A DNA stretch of 64,000 bases from Flavobacterium sp. (GTDB lineage Bacteria; Bacteroidota; Bacteroidia; Flavobacteriales; Flavobacteriaceae). The notes beneath the pieces are model-generated. The model saw nothing but the letters and a program-made list of their open reading frames with translations. It made no database searches and was not told where the DNA came from. Location: positions 1-64,000 of the forward strand of contig JAIXSK010000030.1 of the NCBI GenBank assembly GCA_027484725.1, given 5' to 3'. Of the stretch, positions 26,585-35,375 are shown piece after piece. Positions within the stretch are counted from its first letter, which is position 1. Each line of letters opens with the position of its first letter. Both the position numbers and the translations under genes were made by a program.

Positions 26585-26648
26585 GCCCTAGCCCTGATAA
26601 TTTGATATTAAGAGGAGAACATCCAGTGGATGTCAGGTACTTCTAAAA
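26585..26648 (+). repeat. Dispersed structured repeat, copy D (divergent centre)
   Basis: GCCCTAGCCCTGAT start and CAGGTACTTCTAAAA end as in copy A, outer helix CCTG/CAGG kept, but the middle is replaced by unrelated sequence with its own hairpin ACATCC-AGT-GGATGT. Located between threonine aldolase and copy E. Confidence 0.65.
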
Positions 26649-26689
26649 TTTGTTATGAAAACAAAAATATCAAATTTAGTCAAGAGTTC

Positions 26690-26774
26690 TAGCCCTGATA
26701 GTAGTGAAAATCCTTTTGTGCCGGGGTTCGGCGCGAAAGATTGCAACGCATAGCAGGAATTAGCTACCAAAAAA
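26690..26774 (+). repeat. Dispersed structured repeat, copy E
   Basis: TAGCCCTGATAGTAGTGAAA to AGCAGGAATTAGCTACCAAAA. Outer helix CCTG/CAGG, inner helix CTTTTGTGCC/GGCGCGAAAG. It ends 25 bases before the prfB start, in tandem with copy D 41 bp away. Confidence 0.8.
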
Positions 26775-26799
26775 TCACCGCCAAAAATAATTATTATTT

Positions 26800-27898
26800 A
26801 TGACAACTACCGAACAAATCAAAGGTATTGTAGAACGCTTGGGTGCGTTGAGGAGGTATCTTTGACATTGATGCCAAAATCATTGAAATTACCAACGAAG
26901 AAGAAAAAACTTTAGCGCCCGGTTTTTGGGACAACGCCAAAGAAGCCGAAGCTATGATTCGCAGTCTGCGCTCTAAGAAAAAATGGGTTGAAGATTACAA
27001 CAAAGCAACTGTTTTGACCGATGAACTTCAGCTTGCGGCCGAGTTTTATAAAGAAGGTGAACTTACTGTAGATGAATTGGATGAACAATATCATTTGGCC
27101 AATGCATTTATAGAGGATATTGAGTTCAAAAATATGCTTTCGGATGAAGGAGATTCCTTAAGTGCCGTATTGCAAATCACGGCCGGAGCCGGTGGAACCG
27201 AGAGCTGTGATTGGGCATCAATGCTCATGCGTATGTATATGATGTGGGGCGAGAAATTTGGTTGCAAGATCAAAGAACTCAACTTTCAAGAAGGCGATGT
27301 GGCCGGGATTAAGACCGTGACTTTAGAATTCGAAGGCGAATATGCTTTTGGATATTTAAAAGGTGAAAACGGCGTGCACAGATTGGTGCGCATCTCCCCT
27401 TTTGACAGCAATGCCAAACGACATACTTCGTTTGTTTCTGTATACGTTTATCCGCTGGTAGATGACAGTATTGAAATTGACATCAATCCGGCTGATATTG
27501 AAATCACCACTTCACGTTCAAGCGGTGCAGGCGGACAAAATGTAAACAAAGTTGAGACAAAAGTGCAATTGGTGCACAAACCCACCGGAATTCAGATACA
27601 ATGTTCTGAAACGCGTTCTCAGCAAGACAACCGCCAGCGTGCCATGCAGATGCTTCGATCGCAATTGTACGAAATTGAGCTCAAGAAACGCCAGGCCCAA
27701 CGTGCCGATATCGAAGCCGGAAAAATGAAAATTGAATGGGGTTCACAGATTCGCAATTATGTGATGCATCCGTATAAATTGGTCAAAGATGTGCGCACCG
27801 GTTATGAAACAAGCGATGTTGAAGGCGTTATGGACGGTGAAATTGATCCGTTTTTGAAAGCTTATTTGATGATGATGGGCCAAAAAGAAGAGGAATAA
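26800..27898 (+). CDS. prfB: peptide chain release factor 2 (programmed +1 frameshift)
   Basis: RF2 recognises UGA and UAA. Translation starts at ATG 26800 ([21 protein letters not shown]), meets an in-frame TGA at 26863-26865 and continues by a +1 shift at CTT-TGA into the frame from 26864, giving 365 residues in total (join of 26800-26862 and 26864-27898). The stop-codon specificity tripeptide SPF is in [12 protein letters not shown] and the peptidyl-tRNA hydrolysis motif is in [12 protein letters not shown] reading that starts at the internal ATG 26954 would lose the first domain and is rejected. The DUF1697 gene follows 1 base after the stop. Confidence 0.97.
26851..26865 (+). promoter_or_regulatory. 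prfB autoregulatory frameshift site
   Basis: AGGAGG-TAT-CTT-TGA-C: a Shine-Dalgarno-like sequence three bases before the slippery CTT codon, an in-frame TGA, and C after it (poor termination context). Low RF2 lets the ribosome slip +1 into the main frame, so RF2 limits its own synthesis. The spacing equals that of the E. coli site. Confidence 0.95.
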
Positions 27899-27899
27899 A

Positions 27900-28442
27900 A
27901 TGAAGACCTACATAGCCTTGCTGCGCGGAATTAACGTGAGTGGGCAAAAGCTCATTAAAATGGAGCGATTGCGCGAAGTGATGACTTTGGAAGGTTTTGT
28001 AAATGTTCAAACGTACATCCAAAGCGGGAATATTATTTTTCAAAGCTCTGAAAGCCATGAGCTGCAACTCGAATCAAAAATTTCAGAGCTGATATTCAAG
28101 TATTTTGGTTTTGAAGTTCCGGTGCGGATTACCTCACTGGAAGAATTGAGCTGGATTCGCGATAACAATCCGTTTGTTGCTGAAAACGCAGCAGACGCTA
28201 CACAACCCTACATTGCTTTTTTATCTGAAATTCCTCCAACCGATAGGCAAAACGATTTTGAACAATTGACATTTGCACAAGATCGCTTTATCTTTAAGAA
28301 TCGCGTTATGTATTTGTGGTATGCTGATTCGGCAGCCAACACCAAACTCAACAACCAAGTCATTGAAAGCAAACTCAAAGTAAAAGCCACGAGTCGGAAT
28401 TTTAAGACACTGCTCAAACTAATTGAGTTGGCCCAATTTTAA
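27900..28442 (+). CDS. DUF1697 family protein
   Basis: 180 residues with the family start MKTYIALLRGINVSGQKLIKM, then FVNVQTYIQSGNIIFQS and the late FKNRVMYLWYADSA and KATSRNFKTLLKL. Cytosolic, function unknown. Starts 1 base after the prfB stop, so it is read with prfB. Its stop codon TAA overlaps that of the convergent porin gene within TTAA. Confidence 0.9.
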   Translation: MKTYIALLRGINVSGQKLIKMERLREVMTLEGFVNVQTYIQSGNIIFQSSESHELQLESKISELIFKYFGFEVPVRITSLEELSWIRDNNPFVAENAADATQPYIAFLSEIPPTDRQNDFEQLTFAQDRFIFKNRVMYLWYADSAANTKLNNQVIESKLKVKATSRNFKTLLKLIELAQF

Positions 28443-29662
28443 ATTCCGATTTCTATCTGAAAACGCAGATACCAATTGTTTTTTGAAGTGCCATTGTAGT
28501 ATTGTAATTCGTCAAAAGTAAGTTCACTTTGCAGTTTAAAAGTGTGTTCCCAAAGATATTTGGTTACACCAAAAGTATATTCACGGGTGTTGGGTGTCAA
28601 GGTTCTAATATCTTTTGACGTGTTTTGAATGGAATATCTCCCGATGAATTCATAATTCTTTTTGTTGATATAACTTAACTGATAATCAAATCCGTTACCG
28701 GTGTATACATATTTGATTTTGCTCGAATCGTTCGGATCAAAAGTTATGGCATTGTCAGGTGTCATACGCGACATATAACTGGCCATGGCAGCCCAGCCGT
28801 TGTATTTAAACATGGCGTCAAGTAAAACCGATTTCATAGTGCGGTTTTCATATAAATCATCGCCCAATTGTCCTTGGGTTCTACGGGCATGATTGTTTTG
28901 TTGAAAAGCACCTGAAATCATGAGTTTGGGTTTTTGCTCGCGAATCACATCGCCTTCAAAATAAGTTCCGTCTTTGGCAAAGGCACCCAAAGGCAAAAGT
29001 TCTATTTTTCCGGTAAATGCTACGCCATCATCAGGTTTGTCGGTAGAATTTCTTCCTTCGCCTGTGGTGACTGCTGCTTTAAAATTATACGAGAATTTGT
29101 CTTTGAATTCATTGAGGTTGTGGATTTGAAAACCAAAATCGCGATCAATGGTAAACTTTGCATTGTTGATGCTTCGATCTGTCAATTGTAAACCGCCCGA
29201 TGAATTTACGCGCTGACGATTGCCAGGTAATTTGGTTTGACCAAAGCTAAAGTTCCAATGCTCATTGGGTCTATAAATAAAAACTGCATCTCGGATGATG
29301 TTCAAATTTTCGCCTTCTTTCACTTCGCCTACATCGCCCGGTGCAAATGACAATTGAATAACGTATAAAAATTTAGGATTGACTACAAAACCATCAAATC
29401 GGAGTCTTAATCGGCGAATTTCTGCGGAATAAGCTCCTGTTTCAAATTCATTTTTTATATAAGTAACCCTATTTTGCATCCGGAATCTGATATTGAATTG
29501 AAAAAGACTGTCTGGTGAAGTCAATCCAATTCCTTTACCAAAACTATAATATGGTAATGCTGATATTTTGATGTCATTGCTTTCATGATTCGGTTTCGCT
29601 ATTTGCGCTTTCATCAAAGCAAAAAAAAATAAAAAAAGGAAGGTGTAACTAAATCGCTTCAT
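28439..29662 (-). CDS. phosphate-selective porin O/P-like outer-membrane protein
   Basis: 407 residues with signal peptide (MKRFSYTFLFLFFFALMKAQ). Strand-rich barrel of the OprO/OprP family: RRLRLRFDGFVVNPKFLYVI, QTKLPGNRQRVNSSGG and a C-terminus WYLRFQIEIGI ending in a hydrophobic residue. It would let phosphate pass the outer membrane; the neighbours, PiT transporter and DUF47 regulator upstream on the same strand, support this. A terminator-like hairpin separates it from pit, so its level may differ from theirs. Confidence 0.87.
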   Translation of the reverse strand: MKRFSYTFLFLFFFALMKAQIAKPNHESNDIKISALPYYSFGKGIGLTSPDSLFQFNIRFRMQNRVTYIKNEFETGAYSAEIRRLRLRFDGFVVNPKFLYVIQLSFAPGDVGEVKEGENLNIIRDAVFIYRPNEHWNFSFGQTKLPGNRQRVNSSGGLQLTDRSINNAKFTIDRDFGFQIHNLNEFKDKFSYNFKAAVTTGEGRNSTDKPDDGVAFTGKIELLPLGAFAKDGTYFEGDVIREQKPKLMISGAFQQNNHARRTQGQLGDDLYENRTMKSVLLDAMFKYNGWAAMASYMSRMTPDNAITFDPNDSSKIKYVYTGNGFDYQLSYINKKNYEFIGRYSIQNTSKDIRTLTPNTREYTFGVTKYLWEHTFKLQSELTFDELQYYNGTSKNNWYLRFQIEIGI

Positions 29663-29692
29663 TGCAAAAAAAATCCCTTTTTTAAGGGATTC
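29663..29692 (-). terminator. Terminator-like hairpin between pit and porin
   Basis: On the minus strand AATCCCTT, loop AAAA, AAGGGATT followed by seven T. It follows the pit stop by 6 bases and ends directly before the porin ATG, so it is either a partial terminator that sets porin expression, or the porin depends on read-through. Confidence 0.7.
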
Positions 29693-29697
29693 TAAAA

Positions 29698-30993
29698 TTA
29701 TAAAAATATTTTAAGCAAATGATAAGTTATGACAGCAATTATGGCTGAGACGGGTATTGTAAGAATCCAAGCCCAAAGCAAATTGACCGTTACACCCCAA
29801 CGAACGGCAGAAATACGTTTGGTAACACCCACACCAATAATTGAACCCGTGATGGTATGCGTAGTTGAAACCGGTATTTTAAAATGTTCGGTGGTAAACA
29901 AAGTAAGCGCACCGGCTGATTCAGCAACAACTCCTTCAAAAGCATTTACTTTAGTGATTTTTGAGCCCATGGTTTTGACAATTTTCCAGCCACCGCTCAA
30001 GGTTCCGAGCGCTATAACGGTATAACAGGTAAGCGGAATCCAACCGGGCATTTGTCCTTCAATCTTAATACCGTCTTTTTCTGAGGGCAAAACCACATTC
30101 AAATCAAGCCAACCAAACGTCATATGTGCATTTGGATGTGTGTTGAGATATACGGCAACTGCAGCAGCAATGATTCCCATCACTTTTTGAGAATCGTTTC
30201 CGCCGTGTCCTAAACTAAACGAGGCTGAAGAGATTAATTGCATTTTCTTGAGTATAGCCTCAGATTTCGCGGTTGAAAAACTGCTGAAGAACAAATTAAA
30301 AATGGCCAAAGTATAAAAGATGATGGCCACCAAAAACCATTTGATGTTTCCGGGTTCAGTCATGAAACTCCAAAATTCACTTTCAAAGCGAGGCTTTTTG
30401 ATGTCTTCAAACGGAACCAAAACGGTTGATAAAAACCAAGCCACGAGCAACATCAACACTACGGTAAATATTTTTGGATAAATGCTTCTGCGCGATGAAT
30501 ACATAAGCCAAAGCGATACAAAGTATGAAATAATCATACCCACAAGTGGTGCTAAGACAATAAAAGCAACAACAACCAAAACGCCTGACGGAAACAAATC
30601 ACCTTCTTTTCCGGGTTTGTACCAGTTCACTACATTGAATCCGGCATGGGCAATGGCAGCTCCGGCAAATCCGCCAATTAAAGTGTGTGATGATGACGAT
30701 GGAATTCCTTTCCACCACGTGAATAAGTTCCAAATAATCGCGGCGATGATTCCGGCCAAAATCACCACCAAATCAATATTTTCTGTTTTGGCCGTTTTGG
30801 CTACCGTATCAGCTACACCAAAACCAAACACCCAATAAGCTAAAAAATTAAAGAAAGCGGCCCAAAGCACGGCCTGAAATGGCGTCAAAACTTTGGTGGC
30901 CACAATGGTAGCAATTGAATTGGCCGCATCGTGAAAACCGTTGATGTAATCAAAAAACAGCGCCAATACAATGATGATGATAAGTAAAGTCAT
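29698..30993 (-). CDS. PiT-family inorganic phosphate transporter
   Basis: 431 residues, about ten to eleven membrane segments. The two PiT signatures are visible: DYINGFHDAANSIATIVAT at residues ~16-34 and PVSTTHTITGSIIGVG in the second half, along with SSSSHTLIGGFAGAA. Proton- or sodium-coupled phosphate uptake at the inner membrane. It starts 12 bases after the DUF47 stop, the usual DUF47-pit pair. Confidence 0.94.
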   Translation of the reverse strand: MTLLIIIIVLALFFDYINGFHDAANSIATIVATKVLTPFQAVLWAAFFNFLAYWVFGFGVADTVAKTAKTENIDLVVILAGIIAAIIWNLFTWWKGIPSSSSHTLIGGFAGAAIAHAGFNVVNWYKPGKEGDLFPSGVLVVVAFIVLAPLVGMIISYFVSLWLMYSSRRSIYPKIFTVVLMLLVAWFLSTVLVPFEDIKKPRFESEFWSFMTEPGNIKWFLVAIIFYTLAIFNLFFSSFSTAKSEAILKKMQLISSASFSLGHGGNDSQKVMGIIAAAVAVYLNTHPNAHMTFGWLDLNVVLPSEKDGIKIEGQMPGWIPLTCYTVIALGTLSGGWKIVKTMGSKITKVNAFEGVVAESAGALTLFTTEHFKIPVSTTHTITGSIIGVGVTKRISAVRWGVTVNLLWAWILTIPVSAIIAVITYHLLKIFL

Positions 30994-31005
30994 TGCATTC
31001 TAGCG

Positions 31006-31650
31006 TTATGAATGTTTAACAGAAATTTGCTCCATAACATTGGCCACGCTCTTGCATTTGTCAGAGGCGATTTCTAATGCCGAAAGAACTTCTTTGTATT
31101 TGATGATGTTTTTTACATCGGTTTCGTTTTCAAAAATATCAGCTACGGCTTTGTCAAAAACATTGTCGGCTTTGCTTTCAAGTTTGTTGATTTTTTTGCA
31201 AGTATCTTTAATGGATTTGATGTTTTTTAAATCTTTTAACTCTTTGATTCCAACGCCAATAAGCTGGCAAGCTTCCAGATTAATTTCAGTTAATTTGCGG
31301 ATTGATTTGGTGATTTTCTCTACCTGATACATTCGCATTCTGCTGGCAGCTCCGTGGATGTTTCCGGCTACATTATCGATTGCTTTTATAAGCGAGTATA
31401 TATCTTCACGATCAAAAGGAGTAATAAAGTTGCGACTGAGTTCAAGATGTGCTTTGTGGGTAATCTCTTCAATCAAAGCTTCGAGTTCTTCAATTTTTTT
31501 AAAGTATTCTTCTCTTTGCTCTTTGGGTGCGTTAACGGCTTCATGTAAGGTTTCTGCCAATATAATCAGGTTGGTTGAAGCCATTTCAAACAACGGAAAA
31601 AACTTGGTGTCTTTAGGAACTAAAAATTGAAAAACGCGATTTAAATTCAT
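31006..31650 (-). CDS. DUF47 (PhoU-like) phosphate transport regulator
   Basis: 214 residues from ATG 31650 (MNLNRVFQFLVPKDTKFFPL). All-helical PhoU-like protein (TIGR00153 group) that accompanies PiT transporters: ITHKAHLELSRNFITPFDREDI is its hallmark and contains a metal-binding-like E/D pattern. A frame nine residues longer begins at 31677, but that codon lies inside a perfect -7 element (31675-31682) and cannot be transcribed from that promoter. First gene of the phosphate unit DUF47-pit-porin. Confidence 0.92.
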   Translation of the reverse strand: MNLNRVFQFLVPKDTKFFPLFEMASTNLIILAETLHEAVNAPKEQREEYFKKIEELEALIEEITHKAHLELSRNFITPFDREDIYSLIKAIDNVAGNIHGAASRMRMYQVEKITKSIRKLTEINLEACQLIGVGIKELKDLKNIKSIKDTCKKINKLESKADNVFDKAVADIFENETDVKNIIKYKEVLSALEIASDKCKSVANVMEQISVKHS

Positions 31651-31674
31651 GATAGATTTTTGTTTTTTGTCCTG

Positions 31675-31682
31675 CAAACATA
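31675..31682 (-). promoter_or_regulatory. -7 element of the phosphate unit promoter
   Basis: TATGTTTG on the minus strand, exact TAnnTTTG, 25 bases before the DUF47 ATG. No clear TTG at -33. The rest of the divergent 217-bp gap is AT-rich; a possible promoter for the plus-strand carboxylase gene (TACTTTAG, 31803-31810) is the only other feature. Confidence 0.55.
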
Positions 31683-31867
31683 ATCGGTTTATATTAAATT
31701 AACATTAACTGAACGATAATAAGCCGTTATATTTTTAACAATATATTAATATTGACTTAATCTTAGCTTTTAAATTTGGTAACATTAATTCAAACGATTT
31801 CGTACTTTAGCAAAGCCTTAAAAGGCAGATGAATCATCAGCACAATTAGTACAGAAAATATTTTTTT

Positions 31868-33496
31868 ATGGATTTAAACTTCAATAAAAACGAAGATTAC
31901 AACAAATTACTCCTTTCAGATCTCAAACAAAAATTTGCAAAAGTCAAGCTTGGCGGCGGACAAAAACGCATTGAAAAACTACACGCCGAAGGCAAAATGA
32001 CCGCGCGTGAACGCATAGATTATTTATTAGACAAAGATGCTGCAAGCATTGAAGTGGGTGCTTTTGCAGGTGATGGTATGTATGTTGAACACGGCGGTTG
32101 CCCGTCAGGTGGTGTTGTGGTTAAAATAGGCTACATTCAAGGAAAACAATGCATAGTTGTAGCCAATGATGCCACGGTCAAAGCCGGTGCTTGGTTCCCT
32201 ATAACCGGAAAGAAAAACTTGCGTGCCCAAGAAATCTCAATTGAAAACAGATTACCTATCATATATTTGGTGGATAGTGCCGGTGTTTATTTGCCCATGC
32301 AAGATGAAATTTTCCCGGACAAAGAACACTTTGGCCGCATCTTTCGGAACAACGCCATTATGTCAAGTATGGGCATTACGCAAATTGCGGCTGTGATGGG
32401 CAGTTGTGTAGCCGGGGGCGCTTATTTGCCGATTATGAGCGATGAAGCGCTGATTGTAGACAAAACCGGAAGCATCTTTTTGGCCGGAAGTTATTTGGTC
32501 AAAGCAGCTATTGGCGAAACCATTGACAACGAAACTTTGGGCGGAGCGACAACGCATTGCGAAATTTCTGGCGTGACTGATTATAAAGCCAAAGACGACA
32601 AAGATGCACTTGACCGAATCAAAAGTGTAGTGGGTAAAATGGGCGACTACGAAAAAGCCGGATTCAACCGAATCAAAGCTGAAAAACCTATGCTCGACAT
32701 GCAAGAAATATTTGGTATTCTACCCAAAATGCGCAGCGAGCAATACGATATGTATGAAATCATCAAGCGTTTGGTTGACAACTCTGAGTTTGATGAGTAC
32801 AAAGCCGGTTACGGACAAACCATTATTACGGCTTATGCGCGCATTGATGGCTGGGCTGTGGGCATCATTGCCAACCAACGCAAAGTGGTTAAGTCAAAAA
32901 AAGGGGAAATGCAGTTTGGCGGAGTCATCTATTCAGATTCTGCGGATAAAGCCACGCGTTTTATTGCCAATTGCAACCAAAAGAAAATTCCACTGGTTTT
33001 TTTGCAAGACGTGACCGGATTTATGGTGGGTTCAAAATCAGAACACGGCGGTATTATTAAAGACGGCGCCAAAATGGTCAATGCGGTGTCTAATTCAGTG
33101 GTCCCGAAGTTTACTGTAGTGATTGGAAACTCATATGGTGCCGGAAATTATGCCATGTGCGGAAAAGCCTATGATCCGAGATTGATTTTTGCTTGGCCAA
33201 GTGCAGAACTCGCCGTGATGGGCGGAGCACAAGCTGCCAAAGTACTCATGCAAATTGAAGCCGCTTCACTCAAAGCCAAAGGCGAAGTAGTTGATGCACA
33301 AAAAGAAGAAGAATTATTCCAAAAAATAAAAGCGCGCTACGATGCACAAGTTTCGCCGTATTATGCCGCGGCCCGTTTGTGGACGGATGCCATTATTGAT
33401 CCGATGGATACGCGAACTTGGATTTCTATGGGTATTGAAGCAGCCAACCACGCTCCGATTGAGAAAAAATTCAACCTCGGAGTTTTACAAGTTTAA
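31868..33496 (+). CDS. acyl-CoA carboxylase carboxyltransferase subunit, methylcrotonyl-CoA type
   Basis: 542 residues. Carboxyltransferase of a biotin-dependent acyl-CoA carboxylase. Two crotonase-like halves are visible: SAGVYLPMQDEIFPDKEHFG and GSCVAGGAYLPIMSDEALIV in the first, VTGFMVGSKSEHGGIIKDGAK and GNSYGAGNYAMCGKAYDPR in the second. Strings such as YLPMQDEIFPDKEHFGR and MSSMGITQIAAVMGSC resemble the methylcrotonyl-CoA carboxylase beta subunit of leucine breakdown more than propionyl-CoA carboxylase. The biotin subunit is not nearby, so the substrate stays an inference. Confidence 0.9.
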   Translation: MDLNFNKNEDYNKLLLSDLKQKFAKVKLGGGQKRIEKLHAEGKMTARERIDYLLDKDAASIEVGAFAGDGMYVEHGGCPSGGVVVKIGYIQGKQCIVVANDATVKAGAWFPITGKKNLRAQEISIENRLPIIYLVDSAGVYLPMQDEIFPDKEHFGRIFRNNAIMSSMGITQIAAVMGSCVAGGAYLPIMSDEALIVDKTGSIFLAGSYLVKAAIGETIDNETLGGATTHCEISGVTDYKAKDDKDALDRIKSVVGKMGDYEKAGFNRIKAEKPMLDMQEIFGILPKMRSEQYDMYEIIKRLVDNSEFDEYKAGYGQTIITAYARIDGWAVGIIANQRKVVKSKKGEMQFGGVIYSDSADKATRFIANCNQKKIPLVFLQDVTGFMVGSKSEHGGIIKDGAKMVNAVSNSVVPKFTVVIGNSYGAGNYAMCGKAYDPRLIFAWPSAELAVMGGAQAAKVLMQIEAASLKAKGEVVDAQKEEELFQKIKARYDAQVSPYYAAARLWTDAIIDPMDTRTWISMGIEAANHAPIEKKFNLGVLQV

Positions 33497-33499
33497 GCT

Positions 33500-33620
33500 G
33501 CTTTTTCCGGGACACTTTTGCGTGAGCGATTGCAGTGAAAAGCCCGCAGCGCAGCGAGGACTTGAAACGAAAAGCGCGACCCGCAGGGGCACCTGACTGC
33601 CGGCAGGCAGGCGCCCTGGT
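33500..33620 (+). repeat. GC-rich composite repeat, copy F
   Basis: Contains CCGGGACACTTTTGCG, then GCGATTGCAGTGAAAAGC, then a GC-rich tail with GCAGCGCAGCGAGGAC and a hairpin GGGC-ACCTGACTGCCGGCAGGCAG-GCCC-like. It shares short blocks with copies A-E and I but not their full layout. Far richer in GC than its surroundings; occupies the 148-bp gap between the carboxylase and M1 peptidase genes. Confidence 0.5.
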
Positions 33621-33644
33621 TATAAATATTTAAATCGATGAACC

Positions 33645-35282
33645 ATGGTTCGAAGCTTTTATTTTTTTGTTTTAAGTATCGCATTGTTTAGTTCGGTTGT
33701 TCAAGCGCAAGAAAATTTCACACGAAAAGATTCACTTTTTGGCGGAATGCGTTTTGAGCGCAGTTGCTATAATGTGCTTCGGTATGATTTGAATTTGCAA
33801 CTTAATCCGGCCGAAAAAAAACTGTCGGGGTACAATGAAATTACTTTTAAAACGGTTGAAGATACGCCCAAAATTCAGCTTGATTTGTTTGAGCATATGC
33901 TTATTGACAGCATTGTTTTATCAGGAAAGCAACTCAAGTTTGAACGTGAATTTAATGCCGTTTTTGTAAAATTTGATCAGCCTTTGATCAAAGATTCTGA
34001 GCAAAAATTGCGCTTTTATTATCATGGACAGCCGCACATAGCCAAGCATGCGCCTTGGGATGGTGGTTTTGTGTTTGCAAAAGATTCCGCCGGAAAAGAT
34101 TGGGTGGGCGTAGCAGTTCAAGGCACCGGCGCTAGTTTGTGGTTTCCGTGTAAAGATTCGCAAACCGATGAGCCTGATTTGGGTTGCAGCATCAAAGTGG
34201 CTGTTCCCAATGGGCTGATGAATGTTTCAAATGGCCGATTCATGGGCAGCACCAACCTGAATAATGGTTATACGCGCTGGGATTGGGAAGTGAAAAACCC
34301 CATCAACAACTATGATATTACTTTGAACATTGGCGATTATGTTTTGTTTGGTGAAACATATAAAGGCCTTGATTTAGATTTTTATGTTCTGCGCGCCAAC
34401 GAAGAAAAGGCCAAAATTCAGTTTGAACAAGTAAAACCCATGATGGATTGTTTTCAGAGTAAATTTGGGCCTTATCCGTTTGCTGAAGATGGTTATAAAC
34501 TGGTTGAAACACCCTATTTGGGTATGGAACACCAAAGCGCGGTGGCCTACGGGAATCACTATATGAACGGTTATTTGGGCAATGATTTATCAGATACCGG
34601 TGTGGGTTTGTTGTTTGATTTTATCATTGTTCACGAAAGTGGTCACGAATGGTTTGGCAACAGCATTACTTCTAAAGACATAGCCGATATGTGGATACAC
34701 GAAGGTTTTACGTGTTATTCTGAAAGTGTGTATTTAGAGTGTTTGTACGGATATGACAAAGCGCAAACCTACATCAACGGACTCAAGCGCAATGTTCAAA
34801 ATGACAAACCGATTATTGGCAATTATGGTGTGGGCAACGAAGGTTCGGGCGATATGTATTATAAAGGTGCACTCATGCTTAATACCCTTCGTCATATTTT
34901 AAACAACGATGCGCAATGGTGGGCATTGATTTTAAAATACAGCACACAATTTAAACATCAAATGATTGATACACCAACGGTCATTTCATTTTTCAATCAT
35001 GAAACCGGACTTGATTTAACGCCCGTTTTTAATCAGTACCTCAAACACAAAGAACTGCCCATTCTGGAAGCCCAGTTAGACGCCTCTAAAAAAATAAAAC
35101 TTCGCTGGAAAACCAATGAACCTCATTTTCAGTTGCCGGTAGAAGTGATTGTGAAAGGGAAAATCAAACGTTATTTGGTAGGAAATGATTGGTTAACTAC
35201 TTCTGTAAAAACCAAGGGAAAATTATCTGAAAGCGATTTCAACAACCAAAAATTCTTTTACCAGTTAAGTGTTTTACGTTAA
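33645..35282 (+). CDS. M1 family metallopeptidase (aminopeptidase N-like)
   Basis: 545 residues with signal peptide (MVRSFYFFVLSIALFSSVVQ-AQ). Zinc site HESGH (His330, Glu331, His334) with the downstream ligand Glu353 in WIHEGF, and the substrate-binding GMEHQ at residues 293-297, the Bacteroidota form of GAMEN. At ~545 residues it lacks the large C-terminal helical domain of aminopeptidase N. Periplasmic removal of N-terminal residues from peptides. Preceded by repeat F. Confidence 0.93.
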   Translation: MVRSFYFFVLSIALFSSVVQAQENFTRKDSLFGGMRFERSCYNVLRYDLNLQLNPAEKKLSGYNEITFKTVEDTPKIQLDLFEHMLIDSIVLSGKQLKFEREFNAVFVKFDQPLIKDSEQKLRFYYHGQPHIAKHAPWDGGFVFAKDSAGKDWVGVAVQGTGASLWFPCKDSQTDEPDLGCSIKVAVPNGLMNVSNGRFMGSTNLNNGYTRWDWEVKNPINNYDITLNIGDYVLFGETYKGLDLDFYVLRANEEKAKIQFEQVKPMMDCFQSKFGPYPFAEDGYKLVETPYLGMEHQSAVAYGNHYMNGYLGNDLSDTGVGLLFDFIIVHESGHEWFGNSITSKDIADMWIHEGFTCYSESVYLECLYGYDKAQTYINGLKRNVQNDKPIIGNYGVGNEGSGDMYYKGALMLNTLRHILNNDAQWWALILKYSTQFKHQMIDTPTVISFFNHETGLDLTPVFNQYLKHKELPILEAQLDASKKIKLRWKTNEPHFQLPVEVIVKGKIKRYLVGNDWLTTSVKTKGKLSESDFNNQKFFYQLSVLR

Positions 35283-35375
35283 TTGGTTGGTAAAATTGTT
35301 GAAAGTTTATGCTAAAATAAATCTGCATTGCATTTATAGTGAGTAACTTAGTGTTGAATTCTAAACTTATTCGCT

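Noticed and set aside
26954..27898. prfB starting at the internal ATG
   Set aside because: The missing N-terminal domain is encoded upstream in the other frame with a classic frameshift signal at 26851-26865.
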